Positions 43,362 to 52,500 of a stretch of DNA of 64,000 nt are shown in pieces. Source of the stretch: Albula goreensis. Lineage: Eukaryota; Chordata; Actinopteri; Albuliformes; Albulidae. The DNA is taken from NCBI GenBank assembly GCA_022829145.1, contig CM040763.1, positions 4,894,641 through 4,958,640 of the forward strand, in the 5' to 3' direction. Within the stretch, counting starts at the first letter, position 1, and every line of letters starts with the position of its first letter. The position numbers and the translations under genes are program-made. The notes beneath the pieces are model-generated. The model was not told where the DNA came from and made no database searches. It saw nothing but the letters and a program-made list of their open reading frames with translations.

Positions 43362-46300
43362 GGAGTTTTGGAGGGATCAGGCTGTACATGACGGAGCTGA
43401 TTGCCATTACCCAGAAGGCCCTGCAGTCCCAGTCGTGGAAGATGAAAGCACAAGGGGCAGCAGCCATGGCCTCCATAGCCAAGGAGCAGACGGGGTCCCT
43501 GGTGGCCCCTCACCTGGGCCTGGTGCTCAGCGCCCTGCTGGAGGGCCTGTCCGGCAGGACGTGGGCAGGAAAGGTGTGTGGGAGACGGGGTAGAACCTTC
43601 ATCAGTGTTCTCCCTGAATAGGCTTCAGTTGAAGATGTATTACTGTAGCACTTTTTAAAAGAATGTAGCCACAAAGCCACTTTACATAGATCCCTGGCCT
43701 GAGATTCCCCCCCTATAGCAAGCCTTGGGTGACAGTGGCAAAGAAAAACTCCTTCGCTGTATAAGGAAGCACCTCAAACTCCAAAGCAGGGCCCATCTGC
43801 TGGTGGACATTACAGGGCAGCCTCAAAGCATTTTACCAGCAGAGTATATTGCTGCAAACTAAAAGTCCATGTAGACCAGGGCAAGCGGAGGTTATATTAC
43901 AATGGAAATTAACTGTCTGCTTTTCTCACATTCAGTTCTGTCAAGGTGGGTTATAGTTACAGACTGCAAGCATCTTTAAAGAGAAAAGGCTTTATCTCCA
44001 GAATGTTTTCAGGAAGTGAGGAAAAACTTTTTTTTTTTACTATTACATCAGACATAAGTGTTCCAGTCACAAAGGTTTTTCAACAAACATTGTGAGTCAT
44101 AGAGGTGTGACACATTGACAGTACACAACTGATGATGCAATCTCTCTGTACAAAGTCAGAACAAAAATTGCTTTTTTTTTCCCCAGTACTAATGGTAGAA
44201 TAGTTCATTGTGGGTAAATGGTGCATGTAGTTGATTCTTGAAGGAAACTCAGTAGATTTTCGATAAAGTATAGATCCTGCTAATGATGTTGGTGACATCA
44301 TTTCCTCCTCTTTTTTCAGGAGGAGCTACTGAAGGCTGTTGGGTCGGTGGTCTCCAAGTGCAGGTGAGAATGAACGTTCTCCGGAAAATTAGCTGGGAGT
44401 ATTTATCCATAAAGTCTTTATCCATTAGCATTCCTTTTTACCTTCAACTCTGGATGCTTGATCTACAAGCTTTGGCCATTGCTTTTTGGTGCCCGCATAT
44501 TTCTGTGTAAATTTGATTGGGTTTGATGGTTTATCTTTTCTTGCACCAAATCTATTGATCAACAAATTGTTAGCAAAGCCCATCCGTCAAGGTTGTCTGG
44601 AGTTATACCATATTGAAGTGAGAAGTTGGTCGTGCTTCTAGCTCTGAAAGGGTAACTTGGGAGGCTGCGGTTTACTGATAGTGTGTCTCCGCTCAGTGGG
44701 GAGCTGCGGAAGTCCGCTCCAGGCCAGCCAACCATCCCAGAGGTGATCGAGCTGGTGCTGAAGGAGTGCCGCAAGGAGAACCTGGCCTACAAAATGGCCG
44801 CCCTTCGGTGTGCTGCGGACGTCCTCGAGTCTACCCAAGAGGACCGCTTCCAGGACCTGGCAGACATCCTGTTTCCTTTGATAAAAAAGGTATTGTTGCT
44901 CCCGGTGAGAGATGTCAACTATTGGGACTCATTACTGGTAAATATCCAGCTGAAAACAGGACAGTGAGTATAAAAATTAGGTGCATACCCTGCTCTGGGC
45001 AAGCATGGTCCTGTCATTGTTTTATAATAAATATTAGGTTTGTATCCTGCTCTGGGTAGGTAAGCATTTCCTGTCCTTGTTTTTATAAAATGTAAATATG
45101 CCAATTTAAAAATAGCATCTTGTAGAACTCTTGCCTATGGGTAGCTGGTGGTGGTGCTGGTTTTTTAGTTTTCACAAACAAATAAGCAATACAATCAGAC
45201 CCAAGAAAACAGGTGAGGAAGTGGTTTTTAAGGTCTTCCTGATCGATTAATTGCTGAGTAACCATGGAAACGTGTTCAGGCTGCAGTTGTCTGAGGATAC
45301 GGGTGAATACCACCGTCATGGATCAGTGGTGTCAGGCTCGACTGCTGATAGTGTCTGCTGGTTTGTGGTGTGTTTCAGCACTTAAGGCATTGTATGCATT
45401 AGTGATTTAACTGGCAGCTGTTTTAAAGGAAACCACCCTCCAGGACTTCAGCTGCAAACCCCAGTGCTAGAAGGTGAAACAAGTGTATAATATGTACTGC
45501 AACTGTATGATTGATTATCGTGTGCATTGTTAATATCGGGACTGATTTGTGGCATTGCAGTATTCCCCCACCAGTGCCCTTTCCCCGAAAAGCAAAGACG
45601 AGGACGACGAGGATGACGCAGAAGAGAAGGAGAAAGAGCTGCGGACCGAGGCCCTGCTCTGTGCCTTTGAGACCCTAGGGAAGGCCTGGCCCAAAGACCC
45701 CTCCACCCAAGGTAAGAGCACACAGCCTGCTTGGTGCGGCTGTGAGAGTGGTTTAGCCTGTGCTATTTCTACCTCTGCTGCCTTTCCTTGCCATTTTGAG
45801 TTTTATACATAATATATATTTTCACTTTATGTTTTATATATAAAAGTGTAAATGCCACCCTTGCATTGTTGAGTAGATACTGTTCTTTTTTTGGGTGGGA
45901 CTTCTCTTCTGCCATGCTTGTCTTGCACCCTGAAAGGTGTGGCTGACTGGCTCTCTGTGTTGGGGTTCTGCAGGGCGATTCCAGGTGGAGCTTTGCCAGC
46001 TGATGTGTGACAGACTCAAGCTGAGCACATGGCGGGTACAGCTGGGTGTGCTCAAGTCCATGAAGATGTACTTCCAAGGGTAAGCACCTCTGGAGATTCC
46101 CCTCGCATGCTGTACCCTTTTATGCTATGCATGATGTCACTCGCCAGCCAAAAATTAATGTCAATTAGCATTATGATAGCATCTCTAATAAAGTATATTC
46201 AGACTGGTGATGTTTTGTCCTCTTGAGAGTCATTGGCATGGATTTCATGGTATTGAGCCTTCTCTATTTTGCTCTTCCTTTGTGCTCTTCCAGGTTGTTA

Positions 46301-47285
46301 CTTTTGGAGAAGGACCATCAAGATTCCACTGTGCTGTTAGAGATCCTAACAGAAACTTGCACTGCAATCACAATTCCATTAGGTACGACTGACTGGGGGA
46401 AACGGGCAATGCCTGCTATAATTTGGGTAGACCTTCACAAGTTTTTCTTTTCTCTTTTATGAATAACGAGTCTCTGCCTGGCTTTGTTTCCTGCAGAAAA
46501 CAAAAGTTATTCCTCTGTGAGGACGGAAGCTTTGTCTATTGTGGAACTACTTCTGAAGAAAGCAGAAGGTGGGTATCTTCTTATCAGGTCCTGTGTCACT
46601 GTGACCAGCAGTTTCTTGCTGAAACAGTAGTTTTGTTGTGAAACTAAAACAGTTGTTTAAATAAACCCATGAAATTCTGTCCAAAAAATCCAAATATTTC
46701 CTCCTCATCCATTGTAAAGTGCCTAGGGGTGTTTTTCCTGTCAATTTTCCTGACAAAACACTAACTGCAAGTAAGAATGGGAGAGTGAGCGATGAAGGGC
46801 ATGGAGCTACATTGAGATGTCAGTCATTGACAGTTGTAATGTTTTACTTTCCACAAAGAGACCCAATAATTGGTTCAAGTGAACACATGGCAGTTCCACA
46901 TGACTGATGGTGCAATACCATCAGAAGACAGTCATACTGAGGATGTGTGCTGTGTGAATGGGAAGTAATTCATTTATATTATGCAGATGTACTTATCCAG
47001 AGTGATGTACACAAACCAGTAATTATTCAAACAGCTGAATATGTTTACTGAATCAGGTAAAGTACCTTGATCCAAGGACAAAGTGGCACTGCTCTGCCTT
47101 GGAACTGAACCTGCCACCTCCTAACCATTGTGTTATGTTTCACAGAGAATGGCAAATGGGACAGCATGTCGGAGAAGAGCAAGGAGCAGCTCCTGCTCTC
47201 TCTCACCACCATGGAGTCGGACAGCCGGCCGGACCTGAAAGAGAAGTCCCTGGAACTGCGAAAACAGATGCAGACCCTCTCATGA
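17020..47285 (+). CDS. ecpas: Proteasome adapter and scaffold protein ECM29 (ECPAS), 49 coding exons
   Basis: ECPAS/ECM29 is a large HEAT-repeat protein that binds the 26S proteasome, bridging the 19S cap and 20S core, and links proteasomes to motors and endosomes (family knowledge). Joining 49 exons by splice sites and phase gives 5,538 nt: 1,845 codons plus a TGA at 47283-47285, the human length as I recall it. It begins [20 protein letters not shown], close to human [19 protein letters not shown]. Strong landmarks are [57 protein letters not shown]-like [59 protein letters not shown] and [16 protein letters not shown]. The whole frame is open except for one TAG at codon 546 in exon 16. Two introns have GC donors. 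The gene is divergent from kdm4c and in tandem with caap1. Confidence 0.97.
18744..22551 (+). other. ecpas intron 3
   Basis: 3.8 kb between exons 3 and 4. It contains a GT microsatellite at 21556-21613 and otherwise unique AT-rich DNA. No nested gene is recognised; the open frames within it are short and unlike any family I know. Confidence 0.7.
21556..21613. repeat. GT microsatellite
   Basis: Uninterrupted GT array of about 29 units in ecpas intron 3. Confidence 0.95.
26500..26612 (+). mobile_element. SINE 3' remnant
   Basis: Contains 'gcccttgagcaaggcccct' and, near its end, 'tttggataaaagcgtcagct' followed by an AATGACTG tail, typical of fish tRNA-SINE tails. The tRNA-like head is lost or unrecognisable. 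It lies in ecpas intron 9, about 100 bp after exon 9. Confidence 0.6.
27787..31023 (+). CDS. ecpas: ecpas exons 10-17 (residues 352-588)
   Basis: Exons: 27787-27872, 28523-28598, 28819-28868, 29072-29138, 29712-29834, 30086-30189, 30555-30678, 30943-31023. They encode [91 protein letters not shown] and [14 protein letters not shown]. Exon 16 is in frame on both sides of an internal TAG (30631-30633). Downstream MPSFPEM is in the same frame, so this is a point change, not a shift. Confidence 0.95.
29548..29700. repeat. degenerate GGTTCTNATTGG tandem repeat at exon 14 edge
   Basis: Related motifs (GGTTCTGATTGGTTCTC, GGTTCTCATTGGTTCAC, GGTTCTGTTGTGCTTATTGG, GGTTCAGTGGTGCTGATTGG) recur at irregular steps of roughly 33-45 bp up to the polypyrimidine tract of ecpas exon 14. 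Confidence 0.5.
30226..30345. repeat. 44-bp minisatellite in ecpas intron 15
   Basis: CTCTGATGGTGCCATG recurs at 30241, 30285 and 30329, a 44-bp period with about 2.7 copies. It begins about 36 bp after the exon 15 donor (30190). Confidence 0.85.
30631..30633 (+). other. ecpas: in-frame TAG at ecpas codon 546
   Basis: Exon 16 reads ..[25 protein letters not shown]. The flanking frame is fixed by the phase-2 exon 15 junction and by the conserved MPSFPEM after it. No splice alternative that removes the TAG keeps frame. Using AG of this TAG as acceptor would put exon 15 out of phase. Candidates are a base-calling error, a nonsense allele, or read-through. The context TAG-CCC is not a classical read-through motif. 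Confidence 0.85.
31535..31705 (-). mobile_element. tRNA-type SINE remnant, reverse orientation
   Basis: Contains AGCTGGATATTTGCTGGAGC and further on 'caagcctgcaacctct' with 'aaagcccagttcc'. These are the reverse complement of a SINE with a tRNA-like B box and a conserved central region. It lies in ecpas intron 17. Confidence 0.5.
31989..35554 (+). CDS. ecpas: ecpas exons 18-25 (residues 589-976)
   Basis: Exons: 31989-32211, 32688-32779, 32988-33122, 33275-33443, 33935-34107, 34429-34530, 34910-35033, 35409-35554. Conserved blocks are [116 protein letters not shown] and [20 protein letters not shown]. All junctions are GT-AG and in phase. The loop after GRYLSKRKS is less conserved than its neighbours, as in other species. 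Confidence 0.95.
32432..32485. repeat. CT / GT compound microsatellite
   Basis: A short CT array passes into interrupted GT repeats in ecpas intron 18. A smaller CACGCA/CA array sits at 32222-32262 just after the exon 18 donor. Confidence 0.8.
34650..34885. repeat. 52-bp minisatellite ending at ecpas exon 24
   Basis: CTGATCAG occurs at 34661, 34713, 34765, 34817 and 34870, giving 52-bp spacing (last step 53) and about 4.3 copies. The unit includes TCATTGTTTCAGTGTGTCTG followed by AGTGTTTCAGGG. It stops about 25 bp before exon 24 (34910). Each unit carries TTTCAG, an acceptor-like string. Confidence 0.9.
36084..38310 (+). CDS. ecpas: ecpas exons 26-30 (residues 977-1151)
   Basis: Exons: 36084-36138, 36843-36957, 37417-37485, 37627-37744, 38143-38310. 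They encode [73 protein letters not shown] and [20 protein letters not shown]. Exon 28 ends in ..GAC GG and the intron begins GCAAGT, a GC donor; only this junction joins PDG to QGLSTYKEL in frame. Confidence 0.95.
36490..36800. repeat. degenerate TTTTGATGAT tandem repeat before exon 27
   Basis: Variants of TTTTGATGATAAA or TTGATGATCAG recur irregularly (about 36495, 36522, 36578, 36610, 36643, 36703) in ecpas intron 26, ending about 45 bp before exon 27. No strict period is kept. Confidence 0.45.
37028..37325. mobile_element. SINE remnant split by a nested MITE
   Basis: The left part (37028-37080, 'ttagggatatggcagacatc' with 'ccggatccagaatgact') and right part (37245-37325, TATAGCTGGATATTTACTGA with AGCACCTTACCC) correspond to adjacent parts of the reverse-oriented fish SINE seen also near 47.0 kb. 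Between them lies AT-rich DNA bounded by inverted GGGCTGCA ends. Confidence 0.5.
37091..37235. mobile_element. MITE with GGGCTGCA inverted ends, about 145 bp
   Basis: Begins GGGCTGCAAGAT and ends ATATTGTGCAGCCC, an imperfect terminal inverted repeat like that of abundant fish non-autonomous DNA elements. The target-site duplication is not clear. It lies in ecpas intron 27. Confidence 0.55.
37486..37626 (+). other. ecpas: GC-AG intron 28 of ecpas
   Basis: The 5' end reads GG|GCAAGT and the 3' end TTATAG|T. GCAAGT is a GC donor with otherwise perfect U1 complementarity downstream. No nearby GT gives the conserved frame. GC-AG introns are a small minority of vertebrate introns. Confidence 0.85.
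38564..41408 (+). CDS. ecpas: ecpas exons 31-37 (residues 1152-1371)
   Basis: Exons: 38564-38643, 38912-39017, 39232-39279, 39821-39939, 40275-40425, 40960-41025, 41319-41408. They encode [119 protein letters not shown] and [20 protein letters not shown]. Exon 33 ends AGCAAG and is followed by a GC donor (GCAAGG). Confidence 0.95.
39194..39231. repeat. CT tract forming the exon 33 acceptor
   Basis: An interrupted CT array runs directly into CTCTCAG of ecpas exon 33, so a microsatellite serves as the polypyrimidine tract. Confidence 0.85.
39280..39820 (+). other. ecpas: GC-AG intron 33 of ecpas, carrying a SINE
   Basis: The intron opens AAG|GCAAGG and closes GCTGCAG|GTGTG. Protein continuity (LKTLSK to VCVRMCE) demands this junction. 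No GT donor near the end of exon 33 keeps frame. It is the second GC-AG intron of the gene and contains a tRNA-derived SINE at about 39508-39712. Confidence 0.85.
39508..39712 (+). mobile_element. tRNA-derived SINE
   Basis: The head has an A-box-like GTAGCTTAATAGTTAAAGAG and a B-box-like GGTTGCAGGTTTGATTACC. Then come the CCTTGAGCCA block, AAATTGCTTCAGCAAAGTAT, and a tail with CGGATAAGGGTGTCCACTAA. It is nearly complete but diverged, and sits in the GC-AG intron 33 of ecpas. Confidence 0.75.
40435..40740. repeat. degenerate ~60-bp tandem repeat after exon 35
   Basis: Repeated GAGAGAG, then GGGTTTCTGTAGC or GGGATTCTATAGC, then a 'gctgctaac'-type block recurs at least three or four times with many changes. 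It begins about 10 bp after the exon 35 donor in ecpas intron 35. Confidence 0.5.
41593..43573 (+). CDS. ecpas: ecpas exons 38-42 (residues 1372-1581)
   Basis: Exons: 41593-41659, 42105-42196, 42456-42522, 42773-42964, 43362-43573. They encode [99 protein letters not shown] and [20 protein letters not shown]. All junctions are GT-AG and in phase. Exon 42's acceptor directly follows a CT microsatellite. Confidence 0.95.
42197..42410. repeat. ~44-bp minisatellite repeating the exon 39 splice donor
   Basis: GTAGG occurs at 42197 (the authentic donor), 42239, 42283 and 42327, each preceded by GG and followed by TTC or ATC; a further degenerate copy follows. Each unit also has GCCAATCAG or similar. 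Spacings are 42, 44 and 44. Confidence 0.85.
43323..43361. repeat. CT microsatellite forming the exon 42 acceptor
   Basis: Pure CT repeats end in CTCTCAG|GG at ecpas exon 42. Length variation here would alter the polypyrimidine tract of that exon. Confidence 0.9.
43640..43900. mobile_element. dispersed fish repeat, class unclear
   Basis: The block with 'gtgacagtggcaaagaaaaa' followed by CTCCTT resembles a widespread fish interspersed repeat that I remember but cannot classify. It lies in ecpas intron 42. Confidence 0.4.
44320..47285 (+). CDS. ecpas: ecpas exons 43-49 and stop (residues 1582-1845)
   Basis: Exons: 44320-44363, 44697-44889, 45561-45711, 45974-46079, 46294-46382, 46497-46568, 47146-47285. 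They encode [40 protein letters not shown], an acidic linker ([18 protein letters not shown]), [18 protein letters not shown], the C-terminal HEAT units ([32 protein letters not shown]-like) and a tail ending KQMQTLS. The last exon's upstream flank is a SINE remnant reaching close to the acceptor. Confidence 0.95.
46970..47130 (-). mobile_element. tRNA-type SINE remnant, reverse orientation
   Basis: Runs from 'cagatgtacttatccagagt' through 'caggtaaagtaccttgatcc' to 'tgaacctgccacctcctaac', the reverse of the usual fish SINE with its B box. It fills the end of ecpas intron 48 and stops about 15 bp before exon 49. Confidence 0.65.
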
Positions 47286-48150
47286 ACTCTGACCCCTGAA
47301 CCCCGACCCCCGCAGCAGCACCAGTCCGCCCGCCCCCATGTCCAGCAGACCCCAACAAGCAGACCCAATTCGCTCCAAGGCGCGGCTCACTAATATTCGT
47401 TCTGTGCCTGACTAAAACGTTTCAGGTTTTCTCTGTTTAAAAACTGCAGGTTTTATTCATATTTGTTGTACTGATGTATTAAAAAAAAAAAAAAAAGTAA
47501 AAGGCGCAACACTCAACACTGAAGAAAAATATTAGCAATGAACTAATGAATGGGATCACGTTTGGAACACCCTGAATTATTTACTAACATAAGTACATTC
47601 AGGTGTCATGTTGGGCTGTATCAGAGGAAAGACATAAAATTACCGGTTACCATGGCCACTGCAGTCACAACATCACTAGATGAGGTCACAGTGGTTCATT
47701 ATTTACATTATTGGGTGTATTTTGTGTACTTTAGGCTCAACACTTACTGACTAACCCACACCCACAAATGGTTCTAAACCAACTGAAACATCAAATGGTG
47801 AATTCAATTGCCATATTTAACTATTATTGCACTATGTTCATTATAAAACACTGTATTTTGCCCTGGTGGGGCAAGGGAAATCTACTGCAGTTAACCAGTG
47901 TAACTGCAGGCTTGTATTTTGGTATGGGTTAAAAAAAAAAAAAAAAAAGCCAGGAGTTCAGTGAAGAGATTTGTTCAGGAAAAAAAAAAGTTTAGTGCAA
48001 TGTGCTCATCTTGCATGTTTTCAAGGTGTGTGTGTGTAATTGAAGTACAAAATAGTTAATACCAAAGTTGGTACATAGGAGAGGCATGCACCCTTGAATA
48101 TCCTCTTCTGAATTTGTCCTTAACAAATAAAATTGCTTTGTGAGCCTTTA
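47286..48150 (+). other. ecpas: ecpas 3' UTR
   Basis: Follows the TGA. A C-rich first 100 bases is followed by AT-rich DNA with two poly-A runs (about 47481 and 47933). It probably ends after the AATAAA at 48126, with a T/G-rich stretch downstream as expected of a cleavage site. Confidence 0.6.
48126..48131 (+). terminator. ecpas: ecpas polyadenylation signal
   Basis: Canonical AATAAA about 840 nt after the stop codon, followed by a T/G-rich region (TCTTTGCATTGGTTTTTGC). Another AATAAA at 48478-48483 is a possible distal site. Confidence 0.6.
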
Positions 48151-48839
48151 AGGTCTTTGCATTGGTTTTTGCATCTAGTAAATACAAGGTTTTGCTATGT
48201 ATGTCATTTTTTTAAAGCGATGTCCACTAGTTACCATTTCTTGCTGGATTTTAGTCAAAAAATGCACAGACACATTTTGGAAAACGTGAAAGTTTAATCT
48301 GGTATTAATAAATTATAAATTACTAAAAGCAGTGTATTTATTTGTAAAAGGTCTGGTGTAAAAGGATCTCTAGAACCCTCAATTAGCTGCATGACTACTG
48401 TGTGTCACGTTTGTCAGGCATCCAACAGACCAAGTTGTTTTGCTTGAGTAAATGGTTGATGTACGTTTAAACAACAGAATAAAGGAAATGTACTGAAAAA
48501 GTAACACATTGGACAATATATTTGCTTTGCACATTCAAGGAAACAGCAATTAAGTTTAATTCGACCACGTTTGGATATCATTTATAGACCTATCAAATCA
48601 ACGTACAACGACAGAACATTTTTAATTACATTGTATTTTAAGCAGGTATTTTGGGGGGTAATCTGTTTTCGAGAAAGAACGTTTCATTTTCACAAAGTAA
48701 TTTCAAGCTGTTTCTGCTGACGCTTTCGCAGAAAAAAATTGCACAAAATGTCCACCGCTTCCTTTTTTATTTTTACCATTATGGTTTAGTTCTCTTACCT
48801 ATATGATTTCAATCAGGGTGGAATAATTTTCCAGTTTCT

Positions 48840-49101
48840 TCCCTATTCCATTGGTCCACCGTATGATGACAGTGACGTAAATAACGTGCGACGGTGTTTT
48901 CTGTGAGTTTCAGCTATGACTAGTTGGCTTGATCTTCACAAAATTACATTACCGAAACGAAATCGGCTTCATTGTAATAGTTATCTATATCTATCTAACG
49001 GACTGTTTACTTAGTTTGCTGATAACTTACTATTTACCTAATGCTATTAAGCGGTTAGATAAAGTTACGTTGCTAGTTAACTGGCAGGAGAAATCAAAAC
49101 A
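48840..49101 (+). promoter_or_regulatory. caap1: caap1 promoter / 5' UTR
   Basis: An inverted CCAAT box (ATTGG, 48850-48854) and a CRE-like TGACGTAA (48873-48880) lie about 230-250 bp before the caap1 ATG. No TATA box is evident. The start site lies probably between 48,900 and 49,000, which is inference. Confidence 0.45.
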
Positions 49102-51647
49102 ATGCCGGGGAAAAAGACTGCAAAGGAGAAGAAAAGAAGACATTCCCATTCAGAGGGAAGTCAAGTAGACAGAAAACGAAGAAGCACTGAGTCGAGCCTG
49201 GAGGTACGTTAGATGCATTGACTTAACGTTTCCACCATATGTGCAATTTAGCTGGCAACGAGTTAATACGTTGGTTATCTGATCAAATGGTGACTCCTTC
49301 CAAAAGCGCTAACATATACCATTTGAACTATTATATGCTATAACAGTGTGGCAAAACAGTTAAACACTAGCTGAAAAACGATAGTTACTTCGCTAGTTGT
49401 ACACAAACAAAGCCATCATCCTGCAGTTTCTTGCTTGTGGCATAATGTTAGGTATGACTATTTGCTACAAAAGCAGGTCTGCTATTTACCTAACGTCGTA
49501 TTCTTGTCCAGTATCATAGTTCTTGCTTCACATGGAAGATGAAATACAGCATTTTCAATTAATCTATGTAACATTGCTATTGATCTTTTAAGCTAAACGG
49601 AGATGGTGTAGTCAAGGGTATTATATAACTATTCCGAGTGTTCTCCAGGCATGTATTGTACTCACCTAATCTCCTTATTACCATTGTCAAAAACGGGCTT
49701 TGGAATTACAGTATAGCTACCAACTTTTCCAGAGAGTACACTCCTCTTCTCAGTTACCACTATATCACTGCTAACCTGATATATGGCTACTTGGTACAGA
49801 TAGGTGAAATCGTACTGCAAGTTAAGTATTTCTGCTCACTTGGGTTTTTTTTTTTCTGACATCAGGACCTAAAGGCAGAACTTGAACCTCAGGGCACCGA
49901 TGAACCGAGCGATACAGAGGAAGGAGGTTTGGATTTGAATGTGCCCTTCAAGCCAATTAGCGCTTATGTCTCAGATAGACAGGAGATGCTGGAACAATGC
50001 TTTCGTGTACTGGGGGAAAACAAACTCAAAAAAATGCTACCCGATGAGTTAAAGGTAAGTCTTCTCAAAATGCACCCAACATATGGCTTGCTTTTCACAC
50101 AGACTATAAGTATAATCTGGTAATGTAACATTGGCTTCCCACACTTTTCCTGTGGGAACTTTATTTTATATGTGAGCCTTTCTGTGCTAGCTTTTTCACA
50201 GATATATCACTTTGTGCACCTAGTCTTATATCTCAGTTCCCTTTGCCTGTATGTATTCATGAATTTTGTTTATGCTGAAATCATTGTAAAAAATACAAGC
50301 TTGCTCATACAAATAGATTACAGATGGTTTACATGCATAACGCTCTAAGTTTGTAGGGAACACGGCATTGCAATAAAGAGGAAACTCATTACTGGTCTTT
50401 GCAGAGCTGTTCCTTCGATGAAATTAAGAAGCTGTGTAGGGAACAGCTGGAGCAGCTCTCTGCAACTAATCTCATCCAGATTCTAGAAGGTAAGGACAGA
50501 ATTTCATGGACTGCTGTTGATCAGTATAGTATCAGCGTCTTGAGTCCTGGTCATTCTGTGTCCGCATTGTTTCTCTGTGAAATGTTTATCCTCTGTGTTT
50601 TTAATCCGCTGGGATCTACTTATTTTTTTGATAGGGGAAGAGGTAACGGGGTCATCGGATGCAGAAGAAGATGAAAGCAGAAAGAAACCCAAGGCAGACA
50701 GCCAGTAACCATAACGTTCTTCCTTATATTCTCAATGGTGTCCTTTACACAACATTTCTTTTCAGAAAGATTTATGTTGTGTTTTACGCCTTAGAAATCC
50801 ATTTTAACAGAAGAAGTAAAATAGATCCCTTTTGACAGGTAGAAGAATATGCCTTTTTTGACAATTATGTTTTAAAGCCCATGAAGGAAGCAATTGAATA
50901 ATAACTTTTCAGTTGAAAAGCAGTAAGCGTTTTGTTTGGTCTGTGCACTTGCAGGCAGGACAATATCGTGGATTCCACATCATCTCTCAAAGAGAATACT
51001 GAGGAGGACCTCAAGCAAGGTACAGTTACCTTCCTGTATTAAACGTACAGTAGTTTGCATGAAGTTAAACGACTGCATCCCTATACACGCCCACCACAGG
51101 AAGTGTGCGTGTTCCAATACTGAATGCATTTCCTTGTGAGGGATAATTAAGGTTCCTGCTGTCTTGTGTGTAAGGTGGCGGGTCAGGGGAGGAGAGTGAC
51201 GTTTTGAGCATCAATGCCGACATGTACGACAGCGACATCGAGGGGCACAAGGAGGAAGCCACGGAAAAGACCCAGGGGGGAGCAGCCGCCGGCACAGGGG
51301 AACTGGCGCCCACAGCAGCGCCAGTGCCAGCCACGCCCGAACCTGAACCAGCGAAGCCCGTGGACCCCAAGAAAGAACTACAGAAGGACATAGAGAAGAG
51401 CGTGTGTGAGATCCTGGCGTTGGCGCCGTCTCCTGTCAAGGAGGCGTCCAAAGAGCCCACGGCGCCTCCAGCACGGGCGGCTCCCGAGCCCCCGTCGCCC
51501 CAGATGAGGGCGGTCACGGTGTCGGCCCCGCCCACGGTGACCCAGCCCTCCGCCCAGCAGCTGGAGCTGCTGGAGCTGGAGATGAGGGCCAGGGCCATCA
51601 AAGCCCTGATGAAGGCCAACGAGGCAAAGAAGCAGGCAAGCGGATGA
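49102..51647 (+). CDS. caap1: Caspase activity and apoptosis inhibitor 1 (CAAP1)
   Basis: Six coding exons: 49102-49203, 49866-50054, 50405-50489, 50635-50704, 50955-51019, 51175-51647. They give 984 nt, 327 aa. All junctions are GT-AG and in phase; exon 6's acceptor is AAG rather than CAG. The protein starts MPGKKTAKEKKRRHSHSEGS, a basic nuclear-type N terminus. It then has EEGGLDLNVPFKPISAYVSD, MLEQCFRVLGENKLKKMLPD, CSFDEIKKLCREQLEQLSA, the signature SDVLSINADMYDSDIEG, and a C-terminal helix SAQQLELLELEMRARAIKAL. These match human CAAP1 (C9orf82; about 361 aa as I recall). The difference in length seems to be mostly a shorter N-terminal low-complexity region. The family restrains caspase-dependent apoptosis, by a mechanism that is poorly known. 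An Ala/Pro/Glu-rich linker fills much of exon 6. Confidence 0.95.
49204..49865 (+). other. caap1 intron 1
   Basis: Unique AT-rich sequence; nothing recognised. It ends in a T run and ATCAG. Confidence 0.7.
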
Positions 51648-52500
51648 TGCCGTCATAGCAACAGAACCTTACGCAGTCTGCGCATGGTCACAGATTATAC
51701 AAAGTTGTGTAGAAAAATTGTGACTGGGTGGTTGGTCACTGAAAGCAGTTCAGAGCTCAGATGAGAAAGGGGGGTTTCTCAACCAATTAATCAACGCCTG
51801 TTTCAGAATTCAATATGGTTTAAGAGCAAAAACACCAGAGCACCTTCAGGTATCATTCAGGTATCTGAAATCACAAATGGTTACAGCGGTTGTGTGTTCC
51901 TTTAATGCACAGGAAAAGGAAATAGCGCTTGTGATCTTATCATAATGACATCACAGAAGAAGCAGCATGTCGACTCCTGCCAACCTGTCACTCAGTGTGA
52001 CTGGGATGTTTACGGAAAGAAAAACCTCATTTCATGCAGGTAGAGCTATGAAAGGTATATAAAAAATGTATATAGTGTTGCATTTTGTGAATGTACTGTA
52101 CATTTCAGCGGTAATGGTAAATTTGTCAGTTTGTAAGTTTTGACCCAGGAATAACCAGGAAGTTTTATTTTTGATAGCTATGTCCGTAATCAGTTATTTT
52201 TGCAGCCTTACACATTTAAATAGTCAAATGTTCTATTTACCCTCAACATGGGAATCTGTATGCTGTGGATATTCACGTAGTTTTGCACTATTCAGTCCTC
52301 GTTAATAGAATATCAGTTTTGCATCGTGTAAACCTTTATCTTACAAGTTCAGCAGAACCTCAATTGTGGGGCACCTTAAAATGTTTGAAGAAAATGTTTA
52401 CTTGAACAGTTTTTTTTTTTTTTTTTAATACAGTCATTATTTTACATTTTGTTCATTTTTTTTTTTAAATCTTGAGAATAAAGCACTCAGTTTGTGAATC
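51648..52500 (+). other. caap1: caap1 3' UTR
   Basis: AT-rich sequence after the TGA up to a single good AATAAA at 52477. T runs occur near the end (52411 and 52458 regions). No competing ORF is seen. Confidence 0.65.
52477..52482 (+). terminator. caap1: caap1 polyadenylation signal
   Basis: Canonical AATAAA about 830 nt after the stop, followed by T/G-rich DNA. Confidence 0.65.

Noticed and set aside
51065-51619. 184-codon open frame antisense to caap1 exon 6
   Set aside because: It mirrors a GC-rich coding exon whose forward frame is clearly CAAP1; the antisense Ser/Ala/Gly-rich sequence has no family resemblance.
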